Made by a program: the position numbers and the translations under genes. This document shows, one piece after another, positions 8,764-17,879 of a stretch of DNA of 64,000 nt. The notes below the pieces were generated by a model that did not search any database, was not told the origin of the DNA, and saw only the letters and a list, made by a program, of their open reading frames with translations. This stretch comes from Egicoccus sp. AB-alg2 (GTDB lineage Bacteria > Actinomycetota > Nitriliruptoria > Nitriliruptorales > Nitriliruptoraceae): the NCBI RefSeq assembly GCF_041821065.1, contig NZ_JBGUAX010000005.1, forward strand, positions 186,001 through 250,000, given 5' to 3'. Numbering within the stretch: the first letter of the stretch is position 1; every line of letters starts with the position of its first letter.

Positions 8764-10071
8764 TCAGTGCCAACCGGCCGGGTCGGCGCCGTAGCCCAGT
8801 CGCCGTGCCATGGCGCGCACGGCCGGGTCGCGGAGCACCGGGTCGAGGTGGGCCGCGTTGTCGCGCCAGCGGCCGGGCCGCGGCGCCTCGGTGGCCATGA
8901 CGACCGGCAGGCGGTGGTGGTCCACCAGCGGCGCGGCAGCGATGCCGAGGTGGTCCGCCAAGGCCCCCAGCGCGGCGGCCCGGCGGCGCGGGCTGCCGAC
9001 GACGTCCTCGAAGCGCACGACGTGACGCTCGGCGTCGAGGTCGGCCGCCGCGGCGATGGTGGCCTCGTTGGCGCTGCGCCACTGCTCGGCGCAGACCTCG
9101 ACCAGCGGACGGCCGGTCAGCTCACGCCAGTGCGGCGGCAGGTCGAAGGACCACTCGTCACGACGGGCCGGTGGCACGTCGTAGCCGTCCAGGTCCAGCT
9201 CCGGCAGCCGGCACGCCACGAAGTCGGGGTGCAACCAGCCGGCGCGCAGGCCGTTGACCGCGGCCGCCGGGTTGCGGACCAGGTGCACGACGCGCAGCCG
9301 TGCCGCCGGGAACAGCGACGCGAGCAGCGGCAGCCGGAACGCGTTGCGGGGCGTGACGAGCACGACCGGGCGGGTGCGCACCTCGGCGGGCGTGGCCGCA
9401 CGCCAACGGCGCGGCAGCACGAACGGCGCCATCTCCACGATCGGCTCGGCAGCCGGCGCCTCCTCGTCCGCCGGTACGGCACCCTCGGGCAGCTGCTCGG
9501 CCGGCAGGTCGTAGCGGCGCGCGTCCAGCGAGGGGTACGAGGTCCGGAGCACGGACAGGAGCCGGCCGAACCAGGCCGCGTCCACCTGCTCCGGGACGCC
9601 GAGGTCGGCGACGACGGCGCGGACGTGCTCGGGATCGATCGGCTCCCGCGGCCACTGCATGGTGAGCCGCCAGGCGACGTGGTCGGCGAACACCTCGAGG
9701 TCGTGGCCCGATGGCGGCGCGGTCGGTGGCGCGGCAGCGCCGAGGTCCAGCGAGAGTTCGCTGCGCACGACCTCGCGACCGGCGCCGGCCGCGCAGACCG
9801 GCGACGGATCCGCGAGCAGGTCCGGACCCCGCCCCAGGACCGGGACGACGAACTGCGGGTTCGTCTCCGCCGAGGTGGTGACGAGCTCCGGGCTGCGGCG
9901 CAGCAGCTCCCCCAGCAGCGACGAACCGCTGCGCGAGCTGGAGCACACGACCACCAGGTCGCGGACCTCGTCGCAGAGGGCCGGCTCGGCATGGCGGGCA
10001 CGGCGCTCGCGTAGCGCCGCCAGCCGGTGGTCCACCGCCGCCGTGGCGAGCGCCTGCTCCTGCAGCAGCAC
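8764..10071 (-). CDS. Sulfotransferase-family protein
   Basis: The 435-residue protein matches bacterial PAPS-dependent sulfotransferases. The 5'-phosphosulfate loop is visible near residues 40-55 (VVCSSSRSGSSLLGELL). A second conserved region, about residues 255-275, holds LRVVHLVRNPAAAVNGLRAG, which fits the 3'-phosphate-binding RxxRNP-like motif. The likely reaction moves sulfate from PAPS to a hydroxyl of a glycan, lipid or small molecule; acceptor unknown. The GTG at 10071 is preceded by AGGAG with 6-base spacing, and an in-frame stop lies just upstream. The C-terminal Tyr-Gly-rich tail is ordinary for the family. It stands alone between an amidase (convergent) and the sugar-acid operon. 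Confidence 0.75.
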   Translation of the reverse strand: MLLQEQALATAAVDHRLAALRERRARHAEPALCDEVRDLVVVCSSSRSGSSLLGELLRRSPELVTTSAETNPQFVVPVLGRGPDLLADPSPVCAAGAGREVVRSELSLDLGAAAPPTAPPSGHDLEVFADHVAWRLTMQWPREPIDPEHVRAVVADLGVPEQVDAAWFGRLLSVLRTSYPSLDARRYDLPAEQLPEGAVPADEEAPAAEPIVEMAPFVLPRRWRAATPAEVRTRPVVLVTPRNAFRLPLLASLFPAARLRVVHLVRNPAAAVNGLRAGWLHPDFVACRLPELDLDGYDVPPARRDEWSFDLPPHWRELTGRPLVEVCAEQWRSANEATIAAAADLDAERHVVRFEDVVGSPRRRAAALGALADHLGIAAAPLVDHHRLPVVMATEAPRPGRWRDNAAHLDPVLRDPAVRAMARRLGYGADPAGWH

Positions 10072-10101
10072 GCGGAACTCCTGGTCGTCGCCGACCCGGC
10101 G

Positions 10102-10107
10102 ACGCTA
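10102..10107 (-). promoter_or_regulatory. Possible -10 box for the sulfotransferase gene
   Basis: On the minus strand TAGCGT occupies 10107-10102, about 30 bases before the GTG start at 10071. It fits TANNNT; no clear -35 box. Confidence 0.35.
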
Positions 10108-10166
10108 CCGCGACATGGTCACCCGACCGAGACGCCAGGAGGGCCGGACGGCCGGGCCTCGGTCGG

Positions 10167-11045
10167 CTACAGCGACAGCGCCACCGGCGGCACGGACAGA
10201 CCACGAACGCCGGGCGCGACGGCGAAGAGCCCGCCGGTGTCGGCGCCCTCCCCGCCCTCCTCGCCCGCCCCGCCGGTGGTGACGAACAGGGTGTCCAGGT
10301 CGCGATCACCGAACGCACAGCTGGTCGTGTGCGACGCCGGTACCTCGACGACCGTGTCCAGGGCGCCGTCCGGCAGGTAGCGCCGCACCGCTCCCCCGCC
10401 GTACAGCGCGATCCACACCCCGCCCTCGGCGTCGACGCACAGCCCGTCGGGCATCCCGGCGTCGTCCGGGATCCGCACGAAGCGGGCGACCGACGCCACC
10501 TCGCCGTCGCGTCCGAGCGTCAGCGCGTCGACCCGGCCGGTGGGCGTGTCGGCGTGGTAGAGGATCGTCCTGTCCGGCGAGAACCCGAGCCCGTTGCTGA
10601 TCGTCAGCCCGTCGCGGAGCACCCGCGTCCCGCGGCCGTCCACGCGGTGCAGGCGGGCGCCCGCCCGCTCGTCGTCGAGGTGCATGGTGCCGGCCAGGAC
10701 GGCGCCATCGGGGGTGACGGTCGCGTCGTTGACCCGGAGGCGGGCGTCGTCGGCCTGCAGCGGGACGACCAGCCGCGGCGCGTCTCCGGCGCTCTCGTCC
10801 CAGACACCGAGCCCGTCGCGCAGCCCCAGCACCAGCCGGCCGTCGCGGTCCGGCAGCACGGCGGTGACGACGTCGTCGTGGTCGAGCAGGACGTCACTGT
10901 GGCCGGTGCCGGGCCGGTGCGCGAGTACCCGGCCACGCTCGAGGTCGACGAACAGCAGCCGCTCACGAGGCGCGTCCCACCACAGCCCCTCGCCGAGGCG
11001 GGCACGGTGGTCGTCGACGACGGCCGCGGTGAGCGTGCCGGTCAT
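10167..11045 (-). CDS. SMP-30/gluconolactonase-family lactonase
   Basis: A 292-residue six-bladed beta-propeller of the SMP-30/LRE family. The order of family motifs is present: LGEGLWWDAPRERLLFVD at the N-terminus (Glu metal ligand), an Asn in LRVNDATVTPDG, the ISNGLGFSPD motif, and MPDGLCVDAEGGVWIALYGGG (Asp ligand). These enzymes hydrolyse aldonolactones to aldonic acids using a divalent metal. It is the last gene of a minus-strand set and its start overlaps the end of the small kinase gene by 4 bases. Together with the 6-phosphogluconate dehydrogenase upstream, a role in making gluconate-type acids is likely (inference). Confidence 0.85.
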   Translation of the reverse strand: MTGTLTAAVVDDHRARLGEGLWWDAPRERLLFVDLERGRVLAHRPGTGHSDVLLDHDDVVTAVLPDRDGRLVLGLRDGLGVWDESAGDAPRLVVPLQADDARLRVNDATVTPDGAVLAGTMHLDDERAGARLHRVDGRGTRVLRDGLTISNGLGFSPDRTILYHADTPTGRVDALTLGRDGEVASVARFVRIPDDAGMPDGLCVDAEGGVWIALYGGGAVRRYLPDGALDTVVEVPASHTTSCAFGDRDLDTLFVTTGGAGEEGGEGADTGGLFAVAPGVRGLSVPPVALSL

Positions 11046-11653
11046 GGCCGGTCCTCCTCGGCAGCGCCACTTCCACGGTCGGCGACACCTCCACGGTCGG
11101 CGGTTCCGGCGATGGCGGCGAGAATGCGCTCGACCAGGTCGGCGGTGGGCGCACGGGCGTCGAGGTGCAGGTCGGCCACCTCGACGAAGCGGGCGCGGCG
11201 GCGTACCAGCAGCGCGTCGGCGGCGTCGACGTCCAGGGGCCGTCGGTGGTCACCGGCAGCCATGCGCCGGATCAGGTCGGCGACCGGGACGTCGAGCCAC
11301 ACCACGGTCGCCCGCTCGCGCAGCGCCTGCCGGCACCGGGCCGACTCGACCACCCAGCCGGCGGCGGCGACGACGTTCGGTGTCCCGGCGGCGAGCGCGT
11401 CCAGCAGCACCTCCTCCTCGAGGTGGTGCAGGTGCTCGACGCCGTGACGGGCGGCCACCTGCGCGCCCGTCAGGCCGGTGCGGGCCTCGAGGTCGGCGTC
11501 GCCGTCGCGCAGCGGCCAGCCGAGCCGGTCCGCCAGCGCCCGCCCCGTGGTGGTCTTGCCGGCCCCCATCATCCCGAGCAGCACGAGGTGCGACCGGCCG
11601 GCCTGCGGACGCCCGGTGCGTCCGGCGTCGTCGCGTGGCCGGTCCCCCGTCAC
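11042..11653 (-). CDS. Small P-loop kinase, gluconokinase/shikimate-kinase type
   Basis: This 203-residue protein has the P-loop LLGMMGAGKTTTGR near residues 25-38, a DGDADLEARTG segment that fits the substrate-binding Asp region of shikimate kinases, and a lid with RRPLDVDAADALLVRRR. By sequence alone it resembles AroK, but its place between a 6-phosphogluconate dehydrogenase and a gluconolactonase favours a sugar-acid kinase such as gluconokinase. It starts at GTG 11653, four bases after the stop of the upstream gene, so translation is probably coupled. Function within the P-loop kinase family is not settled. Confidence 0.7.
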   Translation of the reverse strand: MTGDRPRDDAGRTGRPQAGRSHLVLLGMMGAGKTTTGRALADRLGWPLRDGDADLEARTGLTGAQVAARHGVEHLHHLEEEVLLDALAAGTPNVVAAAGWVVESARCRQALRERATVVWLDVPVADLIRRMAAGDHRRPLDVDAADALLVRRRARFVEVADLHLDARAPTADLVERILAAIAGTADRGGVADRGSGAAEEDRP

Positions 11654-11657
11654 CGGG

Positions 11658-12533
<876 letters not shown>

Positions 12534-12618
12534 GTGTGCTGCTCTCCGGTCCTGCGCGGCTCCCGCGCCCGGCCGCGGCCGCGGCCTGCCAGCACGCTAC
12601 TCCGCGGAATCCGGGCGG

Positions 12619-14286
12619 TCAGGTCAGCAGCAGCACCAGCAGGCCGCCGATGACGGCATACGCCAGCGCGGGGGTCATGGTGCGCCGCAGCACCTCGCCC
12701 TCGGCGCCGGTCAGCCCGACGGTCGCGCCGGCCGCGACGATGTTGTGGGGGCAGACGATGTTGCCGACGGCGGCGCCGTAGCCCTGCGCGGCGACCATCG
12801 GGGTCAGCGGCAACTCGAGCGCGTCGGCCGTCGCGACCTGCAGGTCGGTGAACAGCACGTTCGACGCCGTGGCCGAGCCGGTCACGAACGTGCCCAGCAC
12901 GCCGACCAGCGGCGCCAGCAGCGGCCAGGTGCCACCGGCCGCGGCCGCCGCGGCCTCGGCCAGCGACTGCGTCATGCCGGCGTGGACCATGATCCGGGCC
13001 AGCGACAGCATCGCGACCAGGGCGACGGTCACGCCACCGAGCTGGGCGAGGGTGGTGCGCAGCGCCCGGACGACGGCGGCGCCGCCGACCCGCTGCAGGA
13101 CGGCCCCGCCGAGGAACGACACCGCCAGCAGCGTGCCGGGGTGGCTGAGCGGCCGGAACACCCCCGCGAATCCGCCCGGCAGCTCCCAGGCCAGCTCCAC
13201 GCTCACCAGCGGGTCGCGGATCGCGGGCACCAGTCGGGTCAGCAGCACCAGGACGACGAGGACCAGGTAGGGGGCCGCGGCGCGCGCCAACTCCGACGCC
13301 GTGGGCGGCGCCGTCACCGCCCCGCCGTGCGGTGTCGGCTCCCTACCGTGCACCGCCTTGCCGCCGCGGACGGGCTCGGCCCTCGTCTGCGCGCCGCGGG
13401 CCGGCCGTTCGATCGGCGGGGCGGGCGCTGCCGTTGACGCACCGGGCACCTCGACGGGCGGCGCTCCGGCCGGGCGCGCGGCGCCACCACCGACCAGCTT
13501 CAGCACGGCGACGAAGACGGCGATGCCGATCAGCGAGCCGCCCAGCGTCGGCAGCTCCGGGCCGACGAAGGTCGCGATCAGCCAGTAGGGCACCAGGAAC
13601 GCGGCCCCTGCCAGCAGCGCCCAGCCCCAGATGGCGCCGCGTGGCGCCCGACCCAGCGCCCGCGACGCGACGACCACCAACACCGCCAGCAGCAGCCAGC
13701 CGGCGGCGAGGTGCAGCGACGCGGTGGCCGCGGCGATCTCCCGCCCGGTGAGACCGGTCGCGGCCACCTGCGGGACGACAGGCGTGCCGATGGCGCCGAA
13801 CGACACGCCGATGGCGTGACCCAGCATCGCCACCACCACGGCGTCCAGCGGCCGGTAGCCGACCCCGACCAGGAATGGTGCGGCCAGCGCCACCGACGCA
13901 CCGAAGCCGGCCGCGCCCTCGACGAACAGCGCGAAGAACCAGCCGATCAGCAGCGCGAACAGGCGCGGGTCGGCGGCCAGGCCGGCCAGCGCCAGCCGCA
14001 GCCGGTCGGTGGCGCCGGTGGCGACCTGCAGGTGGTGGATGGCCAACGCGGGGACGACGATCCAGAGGATGGTCGCGGAGGTGAACAGCGCCTCGCCGAA
14101 GGTGCCGAGGTAGGCGCCCGCACCGGGCGCCTCCGCGGGCACGCCCCGGCCGAAGTCGAATGCCGTGACGGCGATCAGCAGCGCGAGGGCGGCACCGACC
14201 AGACCGGCCCGCGACGCCGCCCACCGGCGGCCCACCATCAGCACGAGCACGACCAGGATCGGGACGCCCGCCAGCAGCGCGGCCAC
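12619..14286 (-). CDS. LctP-family permease (lactate/glycolate-type)
   Basis: A 555-residue integral membrane protein with about 12-14 helices, typical of the L-lactate permease family. Recognisable family segments include the FGEALFTSATILWIVVPALA region, WFFALFVEGAAGFGASVALA and GHAIGVSFGAIGTPVVPQ. A long Pro/Ala/Arg-rich cytoplasmic loop of about 90 residues lies near the middle. I place the start at GTG 14286 because AAGGAG precedes it; a start at 14319 is in frame but unsupported. LctP proteins carry 2-hydroxy acids with protons. Here the neighbours process gluconate-like acids, so the substrate may be gluconate or another aldonate instead of lactate (inference). Confidence 0.85.
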   Translation of the reverse strand: MAALLAGVPILVVLVLMVGRRWAASRAGLVGAALALLIAVTAFDFGRGVPAEAPGAGAYLGTFGEALFTSATILWIVVPALAIHHLQVATGATDRLRLALAGLAADPRLFALLIGWFFALFVEGAAGFGASVALAAPFLVGVGYRPLDAVVVAMLGHAIGVSFGAIGTPVVPQVAATGLTGREIAAATASLHLAAGWLLLAVLVVVASRALGRAPRGAIWGWALLAGAAFLVPYWLIATFVGPELPTLGGSLIGIAVFVAVLKLVGGGAARPAGAPPVEVPGASTAAPAPPIERPARGAQTRAEPVRGGKAVHGREPTPHGGAVTAPPTASELARAAAPYLVLVVLVLLTRLVPAIRDPLVSVELAWELPGGFAGVFRPLSHPGTLLAVSFLGGAVLQRVGGAAVVRALRTTLAQLGGVTVALVAMLSLARIMVHAGMTQSLAEAAAAAAGGTWPLLAPLVGVLGTFVTGSATASNVLFTDLQVATADALELPLTPMVAAQGYGAAVGNIVCPHNIVAAGATVGLTGAEGEVLRRTMTPALAYAVIGGLLVLLLT

Positions 14287-14349
14287 AGGACTCCTTCGGT
14301 TCGACCCGCCACCAGCCAAGCAGCCGGCGGCCCGCCGCGGCCCGTCCGG

Positions 14350-14802
14350 TCAGCGGCGACGCCACCGCGACCGGCGCCGCGGCCTGGCGCTCCACGGCAC
14401 GCCGCCGGGCCGGTCGTCGACGTCGAACTCGCTCGGAGCCCGCCGCCGGTAGTCGAAGTCCGGATCCCCGGGCGCCGGCTCGATCCCGCCGCCGGCACGC
14501 GGGTTCGCCGCCGTGAAATGGACGCCCCGCCGGCCCGGCTGGTCACCGGCGGCGTCGGGCCGACGACGCTCCTGCAGCCGCTGCCAGCGCTGCAGTTCGG
14601 CCGGATCGTTCAGCATCCGGTAGGCAGCCGTGATGGCGGCCACGCGCTGGTGACGGGCGGCCCGTTCGGCGGCGGAGTCGTGCGGGTGCAGGTCCGGGTG
14701 CTCCTGCCGGACGAGTTGCCGGTAGGCGGCCGTGATCTGCTCCGCGGTCGCCTCCGGTGACACGCCCAGCGTGTGATGAGGATCGTCCGTCGCCCCGTGC
14801 AT
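14350..14802 (-). CDS. J-domain (DnaJ-like) protein
   Basis: A 150-residue protein with an N-terminal J domain (residues 8-68). The HPD motif that stimulates DnaK ATPase is intact at 35-37 within QLVRQEHPDLHP. After the J domain comes a disordered Arg/Pro/Gly-rich tail ending in an arginine cluster; there is no zinc finger or substrate-binding domain, so this is a class C J protein. AAGGGGACG precedes the ATG at 14802. The partner DnaK is not in the window. Confidence 0.85.
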   Translation of the reverse strand: MHGATDDPHHTLGVSPEATAEQITAAYRQLVRQEHPDLHPHDSAAERAARHQRVAAITAAYRMLNDPAELQRWQRLQERRRPDAAGDQPGRRGVHFTAANPRAGGGIEPAPGDPDFDYRRRAPSEFDVDDRPGGVPWSARPRRRSRWRRR

Positions 14803-14865
14803 GCTCGTCCCCTTGTGCCCGACCGCGTGCCGGCCGGGCGTGCCCCGCTTCGGGCGGCGCGGGCG

Positions 14866-15900
14866 TCAGAGGCGGCGCGTCGACACGAAGCCGCGGGCAA
14901 AGTAGTCCTCGCCGTCGAGGATCGACGGACCTTGCGCGTCTCCGCCCAGCGTCGGGCCGTTGGAGGACCGGCGCGAGTGGATGAAGCGGTGGTGGCCGTC
15001 GTCGTCCACGCCGAGGTGGATGCCGACGTGGTCGATGCGGTCGTCGCCGTCGTCCGGCGCGTCGAAGAACACCAGGTCGCCGGTCTGCAGGCGGGCCTCG
15101 TCGAGCTCGCCGTCGGCGATGGGCACCACGCCAGGTGCCTCGGCGGCCTGCTCGAACGAGCGGCGCGGCAGCGATGCGCCCCCGTCGGGCCGCAGCGTCA
15201 GGGGCAGCCCCAGCCGGAACCCGTAGACGATCCGGACGTAGCCGGAGCAGTCGAGGGCCCGGTACTCCTCCGGGTCGGCCGGGTCGACCTTGCTGCCGTA
15301 GGTCGCGTCGACGCCCGGGAAGTCGTGCCAGTCGGCGCCGACCGGCCGCCAGCCGTCGGGCAGCAGCGGGCCGTACTCGGCCTCGCCCGCGATCAGCGCC
15401 CCGTCCTCGTCGCGGACGTCGGGCGCACCCTCGAAGTACTCGGTGGCGATCTCCAGCACGTCGGGCTCACGGTCGTCGAGCGCGGCCCGGAGCCAGGCGA
15501 GGTCGACGTCGCCGTCGAAGGGCGCGTCGAGCAGGCGGACCCACACGTCGGTGGTCACGCCGGCATCGGCGGACGGCTCGTCGAAGGTGCGCTCCTCGCC
15601 GGCGACGGCGACCGTGTGCGCGCCGTCGGTGAAGGTGGCGAGCCAGGCGCCGTCGGGGTCGGTGACCACGCTGCGTGGCGGGTGGTCGTGCCGCGCCACG
15701 TCGACGTCGAGGTCGATGCCGGCGGCGGCCGTCGCGCGGACGGCCTCGGCCAACACGGGGGTCGCCGTCGCGGTGTCGGCACCGGCGTCAGGTGCGCGGA
15801 CGCCGACGGCGGCGACGGTGGTGGCAGCGAGGGCGACGACGGCAGCGGGCAGCAGCAGGTGGACGCGCAACACGGGCTCCGAGAAGGCATGGGGGGACAC
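14866..15900 (-). CDS. NlpC/P60-family cell-wall hydrolase-like protein
   Basis: About 344 residues. A hydrophobic segment near residues 12-35 acts as signal peptide or anchor. The middle region (50-200) is acidic and unassigned. The C-terminal NlpC/P60 domain has the nucleophile Cys218 in ALDCSGYVRIVYG, His291 in DHVGIHLGV, and a polar third residue, probably His308 in FIHSRR, matching the Cys-His-His papain-like triad. Such enzymes cut peptidoglycan peptides (often D-Glu-mDAP). The start is uncertain: GTG 15900, GTG 15873 (GGAG just upstream) or an upstream ATG at 16032 are all in frame; I use 15900 as it gives a normal leader. It is divergent from the poly-gamma-glutamate operon. Confidence 0.75.
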   Translation of the reverse strand: MSPHAFSEPVLRVHLLLPAAVVALAATTVAAVGVRAPDAGADTATATPVLAEAVRATAAAGIDLDVDVARHDHPPRSVVTDPDGAWLATFTDGAHTVAVAGEERTFDEPSADAGVTTDVWVRLLDAPFDGDVDLAWLRAALDDREPDVLEIATEYFEGAPDVRDEDGALIAGEAEYGPLLPDGWRPVGADWHDFPGVDATYGSKVDPADPEEYRALDCSGYVRIVYGFRLGLPLTLRPDGGASLPRRSFEQAAEAPGVVPIADGELDEARLQTGDLVFFDAPDDGDDRIDHVGIHLGVDDDGHHRFIHSRRSSNGPTLGGDAQGPSILDGEDYFARGFVSTRRL

Positions 15901-16113
15901 CGCGCCGGCATCGCGCGGTCGAGGAGCGGACGGCCGTCGGCGTGTCGCCGGATCCGGCCCGTCGGACGTGACCGAAGGTACAGACGTCCGGCGACTTCGC
16001 AACAGACGCGCAACGTCAGCGAACGCGCCCATCACCCACGATCGGCCACGTGCGGCCGCGGGCGCCTCCCGGACGGTCAGGGTCGGCCGACCAGGGATCC
16101 GGTGCCGACCACG

Positions 16114-16119
16114 TAGGGT
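16114..16119 (+). promoter_or_regulatory. Possible -10 box of the poly-gamma-glutamate operon
   Basis: TAGGGT lies 8 bases before an in-frame GTG at 16128 and 68 bases before the GTG at 16188. If used, the message would start at or next to 16128, allowing either a leaderless capB start or a short leader. Confidence 0.4.
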
Positions 16120-16187
16120 CACGCACCGTGGACACCAGCGCGGCCTGTCAGGGGGAGGCCCGCACGGACCGGAGAGCAGCAGCGCCC

Positions 16188-17420
16188 GTGGAGGATCTAC
16201 CCCTGTCGTCGTCCGACGACGTCGTCACGATCGTCGTCGCTGCCGGCCTCGTGCTGCTGCTCCTCCTCGGCCTGTGGGAGCGGCGGCGCAACCAGGCCCG
16301 GCTGGACCGCGTCCCGTTGCGGATCAGCATCAACGGCAGCCGCGGCAAGTCCACCGTCACCCGCCTGCTCACGGGCGCGTTGGCCGAGGGAGGTCTGCGG
16401 CCGCTCGGCAAGACGACCGGGACCGAACCCAAGCTGCTGTTCGGCTGGAACGGCACGGAGGAGGACGTCCGTCGCCGGCCCGAGGGGCCCAACATCGGCG
16501 AGCAGCGCCAGGTCACCCGGCGTGCGGTGCGCGAGGGGGCCGACGCCATGGTCATCGAGTGCATGGCGGTCGATCCCGAGTACCAGCTCACGTTCCACCG
16601 CGACCTGCTGGACGTGAACCTGCTGGTGATCTGCAACGCCCTCGACGACCACCTCGACGAGATGGGCCCGACGGTGGAGGACGTCGCCGAGGTCCTCGCC
16701 GAGAGCATCCCGGCGGGCCAGACGGTCGTGGTCACGCCCGAACGCCACCTCGACACCTACCGGCGGGTGGCCGACGAACGTGGCGCCAAGCTGCTCGTCG
16801 CCGAACCGGAGGCGGTCACCGAGGACCAGCTGGCCGGCTACGGCTACCTCGTCCTGCCCGACCACGTGGCGCTGGTGCTGGCGATCACGCGCGAGCTCGG
16901 CATCCCCGACGAGGCGGCGCTGCGCGGCATGCGCGCCGCTCCCTCCGACCCGTTCGCGATGCGGATCACCCCGGTCGGCGACCCGGACGAGCCGGCCTGG
17001 TTCGTCAACGGGTTCGCGGCCAACGACCCCACCTCGACGTTGGCGGTGTGGGAACACATCCACGACCGGGCCCTGCCCTCGGACGAGCTGACCGTGATCG
17101 TCAACTGCCGCGCCGACCGGATGGGCCGCACCCAGCTGTTCGCCACCGACGTGCTGCCGCACCTGCCGATCGACACGCTGGTCGTGACCGGCGAGCAGAC
17201 CCGGCCGATCCTGCGGGCGGCCGAATCCGGGGCGATCGGCGCCGGCGACGTGCGTGACCTCACGGGCCAGGATGCCGAGCAGGTGATCCAGGCGCTCGAC
17301 GGCCAGCTGACGCGCCGGATCGTCTACGGCGTCGGGAACCTCCACGGCGGCGGGGCCGAGCTGGTCGCCGCCCTCGAGCGTCTCGCCATCGACCCGACGA
17401 CCGACCGCGGAGTCGCCTGA
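16188..17420 (+). CDS. capB: Poly-gamma-glutamate synthase subunit CapB/PgsB
   Basis: The 410-residue protein has one N-terminal membrane helix (residues 13-29) followed by a Mur-ligase-like ATPase. The P-loop is GSRGKST (50-56). Further family motifs are visible: KTTGTEP, GPNIGEQRQVTRRAVREGAD, ECMAVDPEYQ and the NALDDHLDEMG segment. CapB links glutamates through the gamma-carboxyl at the inner face of the membrane using ATP. I use the GTG at 16188, with the helix right after it and GGAGAG upstream; a leaderless GTG at 16128 would add 20 residues. The stop overlaps the capC ATG by one base (TGATG), so the operon is translationally coupled. Confidence 0.92.
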   Translation: MEDLPLSSSDDVVTIVVAAGLVLLLLLGLWERRRNQARLDRVPLRISINGSRGKSTVTRLLTGALAEGGLRPLGKTTGTEPKLLFGWNGTEEDVRRRPEGPNIGEQRQVTRRAVREGADAMVIECMAVDPEYQLTFHRDLLDVNLLVICNALDDHLDEMGPTVEDVAEVLAESIPAGQTVVVTPERHLDTYRRVADERGAKLLVAEPEAVTEDQLAGYGYLVLPDHVALVLAITRELGIPDEAALRGMRAAPSDPFAMRITPVGDPDEPAWFVNGFAANDPTSTLAVWEHIHDRALPSDELTVIVNCRADRMGRTQLFATDVLPHLPIDTLVVTGEQTRPILRAAESGAIGAGDVRDLTGQDAEQVIQALDGQLTRRIVYGVGNLHGGGAELVAALERLAIDPTTDRGVA

Positions 17421-17875
17421 TGTTCGGAACCGAGCTCTACCTCTCCCTCGTGATCGGCGTGGTCGTCAGCCTCGTCTACGCCGAGCGCACGGGCGTGATC
17501 CCGGCGGGCATGGTCGTCCCCGGCTACCTCGCCCTGGTGCTGGACCAGGTGTTGTTCGTCGGGGCGATCTTCCTGATCAGCTTCGCGACCTTCACGATCG
17601 TGCACTTCGGCGTGTCGAAGTGGGTGATCCTCTACGGCCGCCGACGGTTCGTCGCGATGCTCGGCGTCGGGATCCTGCTGAAGCTGCTGTTCGACTACCT
17701 GTATCCCGCGCTGCCGTTCGAGGTGTACGAGTTCCGCGGCATCGGCGTCATCGTCCCCGGGCTGGTCGCCAACTCGATCGCCCGCCAGGGCCTGCCGCAC
17801 ACGCTCATCTCCACGCTGCTGCTGGCGGGCGTGACGTTCCTGCTGGTGTTCGCGGTCAACCTCGTGATGGCTTGA
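17420..17875 (+). CDS. capC: Poly-gamma-glutamate synthase subunit CapC/PgsC
   Basis: A 151-residue membrane protein with four to five helices, the usual size of CapC. It begins MFGTELYLSLVIGVVVSLVYAE and has the conserved PAGMVVPGYLAL and FRGIGVIVPGLVANSIARQG segments. CapC forms the membrane part of the polymerase with CapB and probably the polymer channel. Its ATG shares a base with the capB stop, and capA starts 4 bases after its stop. Confidence 0.92.
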   Translation: MFGTELYLSLVIGVVVSLVYAERTGVIPAGMVVPGYLALVLDQVLFVGAIFLISFATFTIVHFGVSKWVILYGRRRFVAMLGVGILLKLLFDYLYPALPFEVYEFRGIGVIVPGLVANSIARQGLPHTLISTLLLAGVTFLLVFAVNLVMA

Positions 17876-17879
17876 GGCC

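Noticed and set aside
15901-16120. c-di-AMP (ydaO-type) riboswitch upstream of the NlpC/P60 gene
   Set aside because: Such switches often precede NlpC/P60 genes in actinobacteria, but I found none of the conserved ydaO sequence blocks.
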